Positions 45,463 through 56,459 are shown, numbered from the stretch's first letter. The stretch: 64,000 nucleotides of DNA from Rhodococcus sp. 1168 (GCF_002091955.1 NZ_MKKY01000042.1:232559-296558), one strand, 5' to 3'. The notes: a model not told the origin generated them from the letters alone. Made by a program: numbers and translations.

Positions 45463-48159
45463 TCAGCGCAAGCGTCGCGGGCCGAGGTCGTTCTTACTCG
45501 GCTGGGGTCCGAGACGTACGCGTGCATCGGTGATCTGAGCACCGTGCGCCGACGCCAGAACCGGTTCGCATGCCAGTTCTCTGATCTCGGGGATATCGTC
45601 GGCCATGGCAGACACTCGCTGAACAAGGTCCACGAGCGCGCTCTTGTCAACCGGGACTGCATTGCGGTACCCGGACAACAATGGAGCTGCCTTCGGTGCG
45701 TCGATCAACTGCACCGCTTCGTCCTCGGTCAACGGCAGCACGCGATATGCCCTGTCTCCCAGAAGATCGGATATCACTCCGGCCAATCCGAACGAGATCA
45801 GCGAACCGAAAGACGGATCGTCCTGAACCCGCACCACACACCCGATGCCTTTTGCTGCCATCTTCTGGACGTGGAGCAGCGGCTCGCCAGAATCGGCCGC
45901 GAGCGCGCGATAAGCAAGACGTGTGGCCTCGGGGCCGGTGAGATCCAGCCGAACCCCACCGAGGTCCGGTCGATGCCTCCACTGCGCTCCTGTCGCTTTG
46001 ACCGCGACGGGATAGCCCAATCCCTCACCGGCAGCGACGGCTTCGTCCTCATCTATCACCGAACGAAACTCCGTTATCTCTATCCCATAGCACCTGAGAA
46101 GCTCGGCGGTCTCGAAGTCCGAAAGCCATCGAGTGTGTTCCTGAGCCGACCAGTCACGAACCAATGACTGTGCACGTTCGGAATCGATACCGCCCGGCCG
46201 CAGGGGTGTCGACACAGGCCTGCTCCGCCATGCCGCGTACCGCCAGGCCTTCGCAAGTGCCGTCACCGCACGCTCCGGGCTCGAATACGAAGGCACCGAT
46301 CCGCGGATCGGCTGTCCGAATTCCCCGCGCACGGCCAATACGTCCGGTATCCCCTCGGTCGCGAGGAACGTCGTCAGGACGGGTTTGTCGGCACCGAGAA
46401 CTGCATCGCCGAGAGCTTTGGCGAACGGCTCGACCGTGACCGCCACCGGTGGCACGAAGACGACGATGACCGAATCGACGTCGCCGGCGGCGAGGGCACC
46501 CGCCACCGCGGCCGCGAATTCTTCCGGGCCGGCCTGTGGACCTACGTCGATCGGCACTCCCGCGTGCAATCCATCGGCACGCGCAGCGTCCACGGCGAGA
46601 ACTCCGAGGGCAGTCGAGTTGCCGACGACGGCGACGCGTGGCCCGGAAGGCAGTGGTTGGTAGCCGAACAGAATTGCGCAATCGAACAACTGCGCAATGG
46701 TGTCGACTTGGATCACGCCTGCCTGCTCGAACAACGCCTTGACGATGGAATCATCGATTGCAGGTCCTGTTGCCAATGCCGGCGGCACAGCGCCTCGGCC
46801 GCTTTTGACCGCGATGATGGGCTTGTTACGGGCAACGCGGCGTGCGATGCGGGTGAATTTGCGTGGGTTGCCGAAACTTTCGAGGTACAGCAGAACGACC
46901 TCTGTTTCAGGGTCCGAATCCCAGTACTGCAGAAGATCGTTGCCCGACACGTCCGCGCGGTTTCCCGCCGAGACGAATGTCGACAGACCCAATCTGCGTT
47001 TTGCTGCCTGGTCGAGAATTGCGATACCGAGGGCTCCCGACTGACAGAAGAACCCGACGCGCCCAGGCATCGGAAGGCGCGGAGCGAGGGTTGCGTTGAG
47101 GGCGAAGGCCGGGTCGGTGTTGGCGACGCCCAGCGCGTTGGGTCCGACGAGTCTCATACCGTGCGCCCGCGCTGCGTGAACCAATCGGCGCTCGTTCTCC
47201 TGGCCCGCTTCACCGGTCTCACCGAATCCACCCGACACGACGACGAGAGCTTTGACGCCTTTGTCGAGACAATCGTCGAGGACGTCGTCGATCGCATCGG
47301 CAGGAACGGCTGCGATGGCCAGATCCACTGAATCCGGAATGTCGTGCACCGACGGGTAGGCGCGAACCCCACGCACCGACTTGTGATCGGCATTGACCGG
47401 GTACACCGGTCCGGTGAAGCCGCCGGCAAGGAGGTTGGCCAACACCGCATTTCCTACCTTGGAACTGTCGGTCGAGGCGCCGATCACTGCGACGGAGGTC
47501 GGACTCAACACGTTTCGGACACTGCGTGCCTCGGCAGCTCGCTCGCGCGAATTGCGCACCGACAGCAGCGCCTCACTCGGGTCGATGGCGAACTCCAGAC
47601 GCAGCACGCCCCCTTCGTAGCTTCGGCTGACCTGATATCCGGCTTCGCGGAAGACGCTGACCATGTTTCGGTTCTCGGCCAGCACCTCGGCGACGAACAT
47701 CCGGACGCCGTTCTCTGCCGCAGCACCTGCGAGGTGTTCGAGCAGGATAGGGCCGAGCCCGCGGCCTTGATGCGAGTCGGCGACGACGAATGCGACCTCC
47801 GCAGAGTTGCCATCCCCCTCCGGCAGACGTTCGTAGCGACCGACCGCGATGATGTCGTCGCCGAGTATTGCCACGAACGCGACCCTGGAGTGATGGTCGA
47901 CCGTAGTGAAGTTGAGGACGTCGCGCTGCGGCATGGTGGGGTACGGGCCGAAGTAACGCAAATATCGAGTGCGCTCGGACAGCCCACTGTGGAACTCGAT
48001 CAGCGCCTTCGCGTCGGACGGCACGATCGGGCGCAGATGCACCACTCCCCCGTCCGAGGCCAGTACGTCTACGACCCAGTGCTTCGGAAAGGTCGTTTCC
48101 GAGCGCACACGGTCCTGCTCTTTCGCCGTGTCGGCGTCTTGGGTGGTCGGCTCAGTCAC
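45463..48159 (-). CDS. GNAT acetyltransferase fused to ADP-forming acyl-CoA ligase
   Basis: The 898-residue protein has an N-terminal GNAT domain (about 25-195; VVADSHQGRGLGPILLEHL is the acetyl-CoA loop), a CoA-binding Rossmann domain (VAVIGASTDSSKVGNAVLANL, about 215), succinyl-CoA-ligase-like domains (GPNALGVANT; GFFCQSGALGIAIL) and a C-terminal ATP-grasp domain (from about 690). It is the Pat/PatZ-type protein with domains in GNAT-first order. Such enzymes acetylate lysines, notably of acyl-CoA synthetases; whether the ligase part is active is unclear. GTG at 48159 follows GGAGGATCC. It overlaps acuC by 8 bp, suggesting a write/erase pair. Confidence 0.9.
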   Translation of the reverse strand: MTEPTTQDADTAKEQDRVRSETTFPKHWVVDVLASDGGVVHLRPIVPSDAKALIEFHSGLSERTRYLRYFGPYPTMPQRDVLNFTTVDHHSRVAFVAILGDDIIAVGRYERLPEGDGNSAEVAFVVADSHQGRGLGPILLEHLAGAAAENGVRMFVAEVLAENRNMVSVFREAGYQVSRSYEGGVLRLEFAIDPSEALLSVRNSRERAAEARSVRNVLSPTSVAVIGASTDSSKVGNAVLANLLAGGFTGPVYPVNADHKSVRGVRAYPSVHDIPDSVDLAIAAVPADAIDDVLDDCLDKGVKALVVVSGGFGETGEAGQENERRLVHAARAHGMRLVGPNALGVANTDPAFALNATLAPRLPMPGRVGFFCQSGALGIAILDQAAKRRLGLSTFVSAGNRADVSGNDLLQYWDSDPETEVVLLYLESFGNPRKFTRIARRVARNKPIIAVKSGRGAVPPALATGPAIDDSIVKALFEQAGVIQVDTIAQLFDCAILFGYQPLPSGPRVAVVGNSTALGVLAVDAARADGLHAGVPIDVGPQAGPEEFAAAVAGALAAGDVDSVIVVFVPPVAVTVEPFAKALGDAVLGADKPVLTTFLATEGIPDVLAVRGEFGQPIRGSVPSYSSPERAVTALAKAWRYAAWRSRPVSTPLRPGGIDSERAQSLVRDWSAQEHTRWLSDFETAELLRCYGIEITEFRSVIDEDEAVAAGEGLGYPVAVKATGAQWRHRPDLGGVRLDLTGPEATRLAYRALAADSGEPLLHVQKMAAKGIGCVVRVQDDPSFGSLISFGLAGVISDLLGDRAYRVLPLTEDEAVQLIDAPKAAPLLSGYRNAVPVDKSALVDLVQRVSAMADDIPEIRELACEPVLASAHGAQITDARVRLGPQPSKNDLGPRRLR

Positions 48160-49441
48160 GAGGATCCTCCGGGTCGAGTCCGAGGAGCGGGAAGCTCGCT
48201 CTGCGAGTGGCGATGATCGCCGAATCCACCCTTTCGAGTGCACGATCGGCTGCTTCGAGCGATCCCTGGACAGCACCTCCTGGGCCGTCCCACGCGGGAT
48301 AGTCCACGTCTCCACCGTCGCCCATCGCCTGTGGCAGGTCGACGCTGGGCGCCAGGTGCCGAACCCGATCACGCCAAAGATCGGGCAGAGGCATCGCAGG
48401 GTCTATCGGGCGGCCGAGGGCCGCGGCGAGCAGATAGGTCCACGCTCTGGGTACCACTCGAACCAGTCCGTAACCACCACCGCCGACTGCCAGCCATCGC
48501 CCCTCCGAATGCTCGTCCGCGAGGTCACGCATCGCGAGAAATGCGGCGTTCTGGCCGTCGACCGTGAGCGCGAGGTCCGCGAGCGGATCTTCTCGGTGAC
48601 TGTCGACTCCACATTGACTCACGATGATCTGAGGGCGGAACGCCGAAATTGCTCCCGGTACGATCGCATGGAAGGCGCGTAACCACAGTCGATCACCGGT
48701 GCCGGGCAGTAGTGGAACGTTGATTGCCGTGCCCTCCGCAGCGCCGGAACCGACTTCGCTCGACCACCCGGTGTTGGGCCACAAGGTCGCCGGATGTTGG
48801 TGCAAAGACACCGTCAGGACCCTCGGATCATCGATGAAGGCATGCTGCACCCCGTCACCGTGGTGAGCATCGACATCGATATACGCAATTCGATCGAACC
48901 CGTTGTCCAGCAACCACGAAATAGCGATTGCGGCATCGTTGTACACGCAGAAACCAGATGCCCAGTCCGCCATGGCGTGGTGCATCCCACCGCCGATGCT
49001 GACAGCTCGCCGAGCCCGTCCGGACGCAATCTCCCGGGCTGCTGCCAGAGAACCGCCGGTCAGCATCGCGCTCGCTTCGTGCATGCGTTGGAAGATCGGA
49101 TTGTCGTCCCCGCCGAGCCCGTGTTCGGGCTCCTCCGAATGGCCGGCCGATGCCAGTTTCTCCGAAGCGGCAAGTTTCTCAGGGGCACGCTTGACCGCTT
49201 CGATGTAGGCCGGAGTGTGAATCCTCAGCAGCTCCGAATCCGGTGCGGCGATCGGCTCCACGAGTTCGATGCCGTCGAGCACGCCGATCTGCCGCGCCAG
49301 CGACATGGTCAGATCAAGTCGAGTCGGGTTCATGGGGTGGTCATCGCTCCACCGATACGAGAGGTACTCCGCGCTCCACACGACGATGTCTTCGGCGGCT
49401 GCCGAATTCTGGAACGGTGATCGAGCCACCTGGTCTGCCAT
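48152..49441 (-). CDS. acuC: AcuC-like histone-deacetylase-family protein
   Basis: The 429-residue protein has the zinc deacetylase motifs: VSIGGGMHHAMADWASGFCVYND, IDVDAHHGDGVQHAF, VSQCGVDSHREDPL and AVGGGGYGLVRV. AcuC removes acetyl groups from lysines of acetyl-CoA synthetase in other bacteria. ATG at 49441 (MADQVARSPF) is chosen; the longer frame upstream has a non-protein-like composition. It precedes the GNAT-ligase gene with an 8-bp overlap, so the pair is one operon. Confidence 0.9.
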   Translation of the reverse strand: MADQVARSPFQNSAAAEDIVVWSAEYLSYRWSDDHPMNPTRLDLTMSLARQIGVLDGIELVEPIAAPDSELLRIHTPAYIEAVKRAPEKLAASEKLASAGHSEEPEHGLGGDDNPIFQRMHEASAMLTGGSLAAAREIASGRARRAVSIGGGMHHAMADWASGFCVYNDAAIAISWLLDNGFDRIAYIDVDAHHGDGVQHAFIDDPRVLTVSLHQHPATLWPNTGWSSEVGSGAAEGTAINVPLLPGTGDRLWLRAFHAIVPGAISAFRPQIIVSQCGVDSHREDPLADLALTVDGQNAAFLAMRDLADEHSEGRWLAVGGGGYGLVRVVPRAWTYLLAAALGRPIDPAMPLPDLWRDRVRHLAPSVDLPQAMGDGGDVDYPAWDGPGGAVQGSLEAADRALERVDSAIIATRRASFPLLGLDPEDPRD

Positions 49442-49614
49442 GACGGACACGCTACGTGCTGCAAGGGCACTGGGCGAGCAACGGCACTGTGCGAGCAACG
49501 CCGAACATTGCCTCCGTTGCGAGTCTCGGCACCGTCCGGCTCGCCAGCGGAACGGCCTGGAACACCTATACGCGCCGATCAACGGTAGAATCGGCCGAGA
49601 CGAAGGGGTTGAGT

Positions 49615-50301
49615 GTGAAGGATCTGGTCGACACCACGGAGATGTACCTCCGCACGATTTACGATTTGGAGGAAGAGGGTGTGGTGCCTTTGCGGGCACG
49701 TATCGCCGAACGCCTCGAACAAAGTGGTCCTACCGTCAGTCAGACTGTGGCCAGGATGGAACGTGACGGGCTGCTTTCCGTTGCGGGCGACCGCCATCTG
49801 GAGCTGACCGAGAAGGGACGCGGACTCGCCGTGTCGGTGATGCGCAAGCATCGACTCGCCGAGCGACTGCTGGTCGACATCATCGGTCTTCGCTGGGAAG
49901 ACGTCCATGCCGAGGCATGCCGGTGGGAACACGTGATGAGCGAAGAGGTGGAGCGTCGTCTCGTCGCTGTACTGAACAATCCGACGACCTCGCCCTACGG
50001 CAACCCGATACCAGGTTTGGATGAGCTGGGTCTCGGCCAGCCGGCGGCGGTCCACGAAGATCTGATTCGACTGACGGACGTCTCCCACGGCCACCCGACG
50101 GCGGTGGTAGTGCGTCGACTCGCAGAGCACGTCCAGTCCGATCCGGAGGTCATCGCACAGTTGCGTGATGCGGGTGTCGTGCCGGACGCCCGGGTTACAG
50201 TCGAGGCCAAGCCAGGCACGGTCACCATTACCGTTCCAGGTCACGAGGGAATAGATATTTCGGAAGAAATGGCTCACGCCGTTCAGGTGAAGTTGGTCTA
50301 G
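49615..50301 (+). CDS. ideR: Iron-dependent repressor IdeR (DtxR family)
   Basis: The 228-residue protein is a DtxR-family iron regulator. The winged helix reads [31 protein letters not shown], and metal ligands sit where expected: Met10, Cys102, Glu105, His106 (site 1) and His79, Glu83, His98 (site 2). It ends in an SH3-like domain. GTG at 49615, preceded by AAGGGG, gives exactly that numbering; the open frame upstream to 49456 does not. It represses siderophore and iron-storage genes when iron is bound. It is divergent from acuC. Confidence 0.96.
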   Translation: MKDLVDTTEMYLRTIYDLEEEGVVPLRARIAERLEQSGPTVSQTVARMERDGLLSVAGDRHLELTEKGRGLAVSVMRKHRLAERLLVDIIGLRWEDVHAEACRWEHVMSEEVERRLVAVLNNPTTSPYGNPIPGLDELGLGQPAAVHEDLIRLTDVSHGHPTAVVVRRLAEHVQSDPEVIAQLRDAGVVPDARVTVEAKPGTVTITVPGHEGIDISEEMAHAVQVKLV

Positions 50302-50369
50302 TTCATCGCGTCGAGGCGCGGAGGCCTGCATACATCGATCGGCCTTCGGCCCTACGAGGAGATGAAGTA

Positions 50370-51365
50370 GTGAGACTTTTGGTGACCGGCGGTGCCGGCT
50401 ACGTGGGCAGCGTCTGCGCGGCGGTACTTGTCGATCGAGGACATGACGTCGTCGTCGTCGACAATTTGTCCACCGGAAACAGCGAGGCCGTCCCGGCGAA
50501 CGCGACGTTCGTCGAAGCCGACATCAAGGATGTTGCGGCCTCGCTGTTGTCCCAAACGAAATTCGATGGGGTATTGCATTTCGCCGCCCAGTCACTTGTC
50601 GGTGAATCGGTTGTCGCGCCGGCAAAGTACTGGTCCGGCAACGTCGTGACCACGCTCGCGTTGCTCGATGCGATTCGCGAGTCGAACACCCCTCGGCTGG
50701 TGTTCTCGTCGACCGCGGCCACCTACGGTGAGCCGCAGAAGACACCGATCACCGAGGATGCACCGACAGCGCCGACCAATCCTTACGGTGCAACCAAATT
50801 GGCGATCGATCACGCGATCACGTCGTATTCAGCGGCATATGGTTTGGCTGCCACCAGCCTGCGATATTTCAACGTTGCTGGTGCCTACAAAGAGTTCGGC
50901 GAGAATCGGGTTGTCGAGACACATCTGATTCCGCTCGTGCTGCAAACGGCTCTGGGCCAACGCGAGAAGATTTCGGTATTCGGTTCCGACTATCCGACAC
51001 CGGATGGAACTGCGGTACGCGACTACATCCATGTCGCGGACCTGGCCGAGGCTCATATCCTCGCTCTGGAAGCATCGACACCGAGCAGTCATCGGATTTA
51101 CAACCTCGGCAGCGGTACCGGATTCTCCGTACGTGAGGTCATCGACGCGTGCACACGTGTGACAGGCCTTCCCATCACCGTCGAGGATGCACCCCGTCGC
51201 GCAGGTGACCCTGCTGTGCTGATCGCTTCGAGCGATCGTGCCATCTCGGAGTTGGGGTGGACTCCGCGGTTCACCGATCTCGATGTCATCGTCGGGGATG
51301 CTTGGACGTTCCTGCAGAATCTCGGAGACCGATCTCACGCGGTACAGGTCACTGCGCGCTCGTAG
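50370..51365 (+). CDS. galE: UDP-glucose 4-epimerase
   Basis: The 331-residue SDR protein starts with [21 protein letters not shown] (NAD-binding) and has FSSTAATYG and the catalytic YxxxK in [14 protein letters not shown] (about 147). It interconverts UDP-glucose and UDP-galactose for arabinogalactan and other envelope glycans. GTG at 50370 has GAGGAG about 7 nt upstream. Its 3' end overlaps the convergent DUF4192 gene by 17 bp. Confidence 0.92.
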   Translation: MRLLVTGGAGYVGSVCAAVLVDRGHDVVVVDNLSTGNSEAVPANATFVEADIKDVAASLLSQTKFDGVLHFAAQSLVGESVVAPAKYWSGNVVTTLALLDAIRESNTPRLVFSSTAATYGEPQKTPITEDAPTAPTNPYGATKLAIDHAITSYSAAYGLAATSLRYFNVAGAYKEFGENRVVETHLIPLVLQTALGQREKISVFGSDYPTPDGTAVRDYIHVADLAEAHILALEASTPSSHRIYNLGSGTGFSVREVIDACTRVTGLPITVEDAPRRAGDPAVLIASSDRAISELGWTPRFTDLDVIVGDAWTFLQNLGDRSHAVQVTARS

Positions 51366-52473
51366 GTGGCGACAAACGGACACCACACAGCTCGGCGACT
51401 GCGTAGCCACTGAGCGCGACTTCTCTGATCATCTCCGGACGGGCGCCAGCGTTCAAGGCGGAGTCGAGAAGACGTGCGAGTGAGTAGTCGGGGTCGGCGG
51501 CCAACGCTAGTTCGATCGCAACCCCTGCCATTACTCCGTCACCGCGTGCGTAAGCGCTGAACCCGAGCAACGTTGCCGGGCACGCCCGCTCGGGTGCCGG
51601 CAAGGTACGCGACAAATGCGACCACAATTGCTCGGCAGTGGCGGCGCTGTCGTGAAGGACCAGTGCGAGCATGCTGTCGCGAACCATCAAGCGCGTCAAG
51701 GCAACCCCGAACTCGGCGATCTGCGCCGCCGAAATTTCGAGCGATCTCGGGTGATCGAGTGGCGATTGTTCCCACCGACCGATCTCTTGGAGGATTCGTT
51801 CGATGGAGGTTCGTTCCGAGGGCATGCCCGCTTCTCGGGCCACGCCTATGCACGCGCGCACCTGCCTGCTCATTTCGGTATCCAAGGGCTGCAACAACTC
51901 TGCGAGCGCTTCTCTGGACTCCAGCATTGCTCTCCCCCCGAGCACGTACGCGAGCGTCACGGCCGAAGACCGCGGATCCGATACGGTGCCCCTCTCCCGC
52001 GGCTCGGTCAGGGAGATCCATGCACATCCTTGCGCGATGTTCTCGGTCAGGAACGTATCGAGCAGGTTGGTACCCCGCGTCCGGAGTCGGTCCTCGAGCC
52101 TGCTTCCGAGAGCCTGGTAACGGGTGTCTCTGCGGCCTGCTTTCGCTGAGGTCTTCGTTCCGTCGTCGACGATGACAGCGATGGCCGCGCGAACCTCGTC
52201 CCGCATGCAGACGGTCGCGAAGCGGTCGATCACATCGGCCATCTCCATGCTTACCGAGCGCAGTGTCACGTCGGGGTCCGGAAAGCTCAGATCGTGACGC
52301 ATCACTGTGCCAATAGTGAGGTTTTCGCCGATCCGGCCGGTAAGGCAGATGAGCAGGAGAGAGCGCCAAGGGGTGAAGCCGAGTATTGCCGGGATGGCTG
52401 CAATCAGGTCACCGGTAGCCGACACCGTGGCCAGCATCGGTGGAGTGGGTCGATTCTCAGGGAAGGTCGTCAT
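51349..52473 (-). CDS. DUF4192 protein
   Basis: The 374-residue protein belongs to DUF4192: [24 protein letters not shown] at the start, [15 protein letters not shown] and [27 protein letters not shown] near the end. The function is unknown. ATG at 52473 is the start. It converges with galE. Confidence 0.85.
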   Translation of the reverse strand: MTTFPENRPTPPMLATVSATGDLIAAIPAILGFTPWRSLLLICLTGRIGENLTIGTVMRHDLSFPDPDVTLRSVSMEMADVIDRFATVCMRDEVRAAIAVIVDDGTKTSAKAGRRDTRYQALGSRLEDRLRTRGTNLLDTFLTENIAQGCAWISLTEPRERGTVSDPRSSAVTLAYVLGGRAMLESREALAELLQPLDTEMSRQVRACIGVAREAGMPSERTSIERILQEIGRWEQSPLDHPRSLEISAAQIAEFGVALTRLMVRDSMLALVLHDSAATAEQLWSHLSRTLPAPERACPATLLGFSAYARGDGVMAGVAIELALAADPDYSLARLLDSALNAGARPEMIREVALSGYAVAELCGVRLSPPTSAQ

Positions 52474-52611
52474 GGCGAGAACAATGACGTGTCGACATTC
52501 GACTACCGATCAGCTGACCTGGGACGAAGAAGGCCTGTGGACAGCGCAACGCCCTGTGGAAGAACACGGCTTACATGTTCGAGATTTGACGCTTCCCGTC
52601 GGACATTCGTG

Positions 52612-53346
52612 CTATCCGGCGTTCACCTTCTGGACCGCAGCGGTGAACAACTCGTCCAACACGGCCGCATCAGGTGCGGAGTTGTCGAACGACATGAACG
52701 TTGCTGCTATTCGGACGTCGTCGACCTGAGCCATCAACGTGAGCATCGACTGCGTCACCGAGTCCGCGCCGGTGCCAGAATTCACGGTCTGCTTCACCGC
52801 GAGGGTCTCGTCGGCATTGATCGGAGGCGCCGGGGAGATGGTCGACCGGATGACGGAGGTCGCACCGGATTTGGTTGCCTCGACCTCGCCGCACTGCTGA
52901 AGTTGCTCCTCGCGTGCCGACAGCGGCTCGTCGACCACAGTCAGTTCGATCGAAATCGTCGCCCGGTTGGCGTTATCGGTTCCGACGATCAACGCAGCGC
53001 TACCCGCCGCCGAACTTGGTTCCGTGGGCTTGCATCCCGCTGGCGACACCTCGGCGCCGGCGGGAATTCCGGTGAGGTCCGGCGACGCCTGTGCAATTGC
53101 CTGAGGAGGGAGCACTATGGCCTCGTACGGAGCTGGAAACTGGGATGGATCGATCAGAAGCGCTCCGAGATCCCGCCCGTCTGCAGGTGTAGTCGCCCCG
53201 TCTCGAGATGTAATCGACGTCGACCCCTGGCCGCCGGCTTCAGCGGTGCCGGTCACAGCGGACGAACATCCAGCGAGCGCGAGGAAAGTAGTCGCCCCGA
53301 GCGCGATCAGAAGCGGGCGAGATCTCGATACGGAACGGCACAGCAC
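52612..53346 (-). CDS. Secreted lipoprotein, DUF5642-like
   Basis: The 244-residue protein begins with a basic n-region (RSVSRSR), a hydrophobic core and the lipobox LAGCSS (Cys near 25), then a Gly/Ser/Thr-rich stretch and a soluble domain with DPSQFPAPYEAIVL, CKPTEP and TVVDEPLSAREEQLQQCGEVEA. It resembles DUF5642-type sensor-like domains. GTG at 53346 is favoured by CTGGAGGACC 7 nt upstream, in place of ATG at 53388. The function is unknown. Confidence 0.75.
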   Translation of the reverse strand: MLCRSVSRSRPLLIALGATTFLALAGCSSAVTGTAEAGGQGSTSITSRDGATTPADGRDLGALLIDPSQFPAPYEAIVLPPQAIAQASPDLTGIPAGAEVSPAGCKPTEPSSAAGSAALIVGTDNANRATISIELTVVDEPLSAREEQLQQCGEVEATKSGATSVIRSTISPAPPINADETLAVKQTVNSGTGADSVTQSMLTLMAQVDDVRIAATFMSFDNSAPDAAVLDELFTAAVQKVNAG

Positions 53347-53503
53347 GGAAGGTCCTCCAGTATTCGCAGACGAATCTGTTTCGGGCATCGCGTCGGCGCC
53401 TGCGGATAACCGGCTCCCGCCCGGTTCCACCTTCTCACTCGAGTGGTGAACAAGGCGGGAGACAGGCCGAACTTCTACCGCGATTGCCGGTGATCCGGGC
53501 GAC

Positions 53504-54136
53504 TCACGACCCGCGCTTGATCCATTCCTCCAGATGCGGAGACTCGTCGCCGATGCTGGTGCCGTCACCATGACCGGTCTTGACGCGCGTCTCCGCCGGA
53601 AGGGCGAACAGCTTGTCCCGGATGGAACCGATGATCGTCGGGAAGTCCGAATACGAACGTCCCGTTGCTCCCGGCCCGCCGGAGAACAAGGTGTCTCCGC
53701 TGAACAACTCTCCAGCTTCGGGTACGTACAGGCAGGTGGAGCCTGGTGAATGACCGGGCGTGTGGATAGCGACGATGTCGGTTCCCGCTATCGAAATCCG
53801 GTCACCGTCCTCGATGGTCCGATGTGCAACACCCGGATGAGTCTGCTCCCACAGCATGTCGTCCGCCGGGTGAAGCAGCACCGGGGCATCGAGCGCCTGC
53901 GAGAGCTGCGGGGCGACCGTCACGTGGTCGTTGTGGCCATGCGTGCAGACGATGGCCTTGACGGTTCGGCTACCGACCGCGTCCAGGATCGGTTGCTGCT
54001 GGTGCGCTGCATCGACTATCACCACCTCGGTGTCGTCACCGATCAACCAGATGTTGTTCTCGACGTCCCAGGTACCGCCGTCGAGACTGAAGGTCCCTGA
54101 CGTCACCACCCTCTGGATGCGCAATTTTCCGCTCAT
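53504..54136 (-). CDS. MBL-fold hydrolase of the mycothiol formaldehyde pathway
   Basis: The 210-residue metallo-beta-lactamase-fold protein has [14 protein letters not shown] (HxHxDH), [26 protein letters not shown] and [13 protein letters not shown]. Placed directly after mscR with an ATGA overlap, it probably hydrolyses the S-formylmycothiol product, as glyoxalase-II-like enzymes do for glutathione. The pairing is also seen, from memory, in mycobacteria (Rv2259-Rv2260). The substrate is inferred from context. Confidence 0.87.
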   Translation of the reverse strand: MSGKLRIQRVVTSGTFSLDGGTWDVENNIWLIGDDTEVVIVDAAHQQQPILDAVGSRTVKAIVCTHGHNDHVTVAPQLSQALDAPVLLHPADDMLWEQTHPGVAHRTIEDGDRISIAGTDIVAIHTPGHSPGSTCLYVPEAGELFSGDTLFSGGPGATGRSYSDFPTIIGSIRDKLFALPAETRVKTGHGDGTSIGDESPHLEEWIKRGS

Positions 54137-55218
54137 AGGATGACTACCGAACGCAGCACCTTGCCGTCGTGCATCGCAGTGAACGCGGCTTCGACGTCGT
54201 CGATACCGATTCGTTCGGTGACGAATTTCTCCAGTGGCAATCGACCTTGCTCGTAGAGATCGACGAGCATCGGGAAATCCCGCTCCGGGAGGCAGTCGCC
54301 GTACCAAGAGGACTTGAGCGAGCCACCACGTGAGAAGAAATCGACCAGAGGCATCTCGAGTGTCATGTCCGGCGTCGGAACACCCACCAGAACAACTGTG
54401 CCGGCCAGATCGCGAGCGTAGAACGCCTGCTTCCACGTCTCCGGTCGACCGACAGCATCGATTACGACGTCGGCACCGAACCCACCGGTCAATTCCTGGA
54501 TGGCTTCGACCGGGTCGACCGCGGACGCGTCCACCGTGTGGGTTGCGCCCAAGTCCTTCGCCCACTCGAGTTTTCCCTTGTCCCGATCGACAGCGATGAT
54601 CTTCGTCGCGCCTGCAAGCTTTGCTCCGGCGATGGCCGCGTCGCCGACGCCACCGCAACCGATGACTGCGACCGAGTCACCGCGCGAAACGTTGCCGGTG
54701 TTCATTGCAGCGCCGATACCTGCCATGACGCCGCAGCCGATCAGCCCGACAACCGCCGGGTCCGAGCCCGGAGCAACCTTGGTGCACTGCAGCTCGTGGA
54801 CGAGAGTCTTGTCTGCGAACGCGCCGATACCGAGCGCAGGCGTGAGTTCGGTGCCATCTGCCAGCGTCATCTTCTGCGAGGCATTGTGAGTGTCGAAGCA
54901 GTACCAGGGCGTGCCCTTCTTGCATGCCCGACACTCGCCACACACTGCGCGCCAGTTCAAGACCACGAAGTCACCGACCTCGACGTGCGTCACCGCGTCG
55001 CCGACAGTTTCCACGGTTCCTGCGGCCTCGTGCCCGAGCATGAAGGGGTACTCGTCATTGATTCCGCCATCACGGTAGGCCAGATCCGTGTGGCAGACGC
55101 CGCACGCGTCGATCTTCACTACGACGTCGCTGGGGCCCGGATCCGGAATCGTAATCGTCTCGATCGACACCTCTTCGCCCTTGGCCTTGGCGACGACGGC
55201 ACGCACTTGCTGCGGCAT
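54133..55218 (-). CDS. mscR: S-(hydroxymethyl)mycothiol dehydrogenase
   Basis: The 361-residue zinc-dependent alcohol dehydrogenase has the catalytic Zn site in [15 protein letters not shown] and GHEAAGTVE, the structural Zn site [15 protein letters not shown], and NAD binding at [20 protein letters not shown]. It oxidises the adduct of formaldehyde with mycothiol and may act on S-nitrosomycothiol. ATG at 55218 has AAGGAG 7 nt upstream. It forms an operon with the MBL-fold gene. Confidence 0.9.
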   Translation of the reverse strand: MPQQVRAVVAKAKGEEVSIETITIPDPGPSDVVVKIDACGVCHTDLAYRDGGINDEYPFMLGHEAAGTVETVGDAVTHVEVGDFVVLNWRAVCGECRACKKGTPWYCFDTHNASQKMTLADGTELTPALGIGAFADKTLVHELQCTKVAPGSDPAVVGLIGCGVMAGIGAAMNTGNVSRGDSVAVIGCGGVGDAAIAGAKLAGATKIIAVDRDKGKLEWAKDLGATHTVDASAVDPVEAIQELTGGFGADVVIDAVGRPETWKQAFYARDLAGTVVLVGVPTPDMTLEMPLVDFFSRGGSLKSSWYGDCLPERDFPMLVDLYEQGRLPLEKFVTERIGIDDVEAAFTAMHDGKVLRSVVIL

Positions 55219-55457
55219 AAGCACTCCTTCGACGTTCGACTTGTGATCTCTGCAGACCAGACTCCCACAACGTGTGCACACGACCAGCGACGCCTGCGGG
55301 AATGAACTCGGTGTTTCGCGGCGTTCTCCCTAGGAAGTAGCCGTACTCACGGCAGTACGATCGTCACGCCGAACCGACGGGTATTCTCCACGCGAGGTCG
55401 GTTACGGCCGTGGTGCTGGCCCCGAGTGGGCACGAAGAAACGGAAAGGGGTTCGGCC

Positions 55458-56438
55458 ATGGACGAACAATCGAATATGTACGAGCTGGAATTTCCGGCGC
55501 CGCAAACGATGTCCGGTGACGGTGTCGGTCCGGTGTTGGTGCATGGACTCGAAGGCTTCTCCGATGCAGGTCACGCAGTAAAACTCGCCACCAAGCACCT
55601 TCGTGACACGCTCGAGACGGAACTCGTTGCTTCGTTCGATGTCGACGAGCTGATCGACTACCGCTCACGTCGGCCGACGATGACGTTCAAGACGGATCAC
55701 TTCTCGGATTACGAGGCGCCAGAGCTCAATCTGTACGCCGTCAAGGACAACGCGGGCACGCCATTCCTGCTTCTTGCCGGAATGGAGCCGGACCTTCGGT
55801 GGGAGAAGTTCTCCACTGCTGTGCGTCTGCTGGCCGAGCAGCTGGGAGTGCGTCGAACCATCGGTCTGGGGTCGATCCCGATGGCGATACCTCACACTCG
55901 TCCGTTGGGCGTGACCGCTCATTCCTCGGACAAGTCCTTGATCTCCGAGGAGCACAGCTGGTCGGGTGACATCCAGGTCCCCGGCAGTGCGTCCTCGCTT
56001 CTCGAACTACGGATGGCCCAGCACGGCCACGTATCCATGGGATTCTCGGTCCACGTTCCGCACTACCTAGCCCAAACCGACTATCCGAGTGCCGCGCAGA
56101 CATTGCTCGAACATGTCGGCGAGGCCGGAGGTCTGGACTTGTCGTTGGTTGCGCTGGGCACTGCCGCAGCTCGAGTGCAGGAGCAGGTCGACGAGCACAT
56201 CACCGGCAACGAGGAAGTGCAGTCGGTCGTACATGCCCTCGAACGCCAGTACGACACCTACGTTGCAGCACAGGAACAGCAGTCGACGCTTCTCGCCAGC
56301 GACGAAAGCCTTCCGAGCGGTGATGAACTGGGCGCGGAGTTCGAGAAGTTCCTCGCCGAACAGGGCGGGTTCGAGGCCGAGCCGGAAGATCTGGACACAA
56401 CGGGCACCGACACGGACGGCCCTGACACCGGGCGCTGA
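55458..56438 (+). CDS. PAC2-family protein
   Basis: The 326-residue protein is a PAC2 (proteasome assembly chaperone-like) protein: PVLVHGLEGFSDAGHAVKLATKHL near residue 25, LLAGMEPDLRWEKFS, GLGSIPMAIPHTRP and HVPHYLAQTDYPSAAQ. An acidic tail of about 60 residues follows. ATG at 55458 has AAAGGGG 8 nt upstream. It is a conserved neighbour of the ideR region. The role is unknown. Confidence 0.88.
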   Translation: MDEQSNMYELEFPAPQTMSGDGVGPVLVHGLEGFSDAGHAVKLATKHLRDTLETELVASFDVDELIDYRSRRPTMTFKTDHFSDYEAPELNLYAVKDNAGTPFLLLAGMEPDLRWEKFSTAVRLLAEQLGVRRTIGLGSIPMAIPHTRPLGVTAHSSDKSLISEEHSWSGDIQVPGSASSLLELRMAQHGHVSMGFSVHVPHYLAQTDYPSAAQTLLEHVGEAGGLDLSLVALGTAAARVQEQVDEHITGNEEVQSVVHALERQYDTYVAAQEQQSTLLASDESLPSGDELGAEFEKFLAEQGGFEAEPEDLDTTGTDTDGPDTGR

Positions 56439-56459
56439 CCGGCACATGGTTCGACCAAT

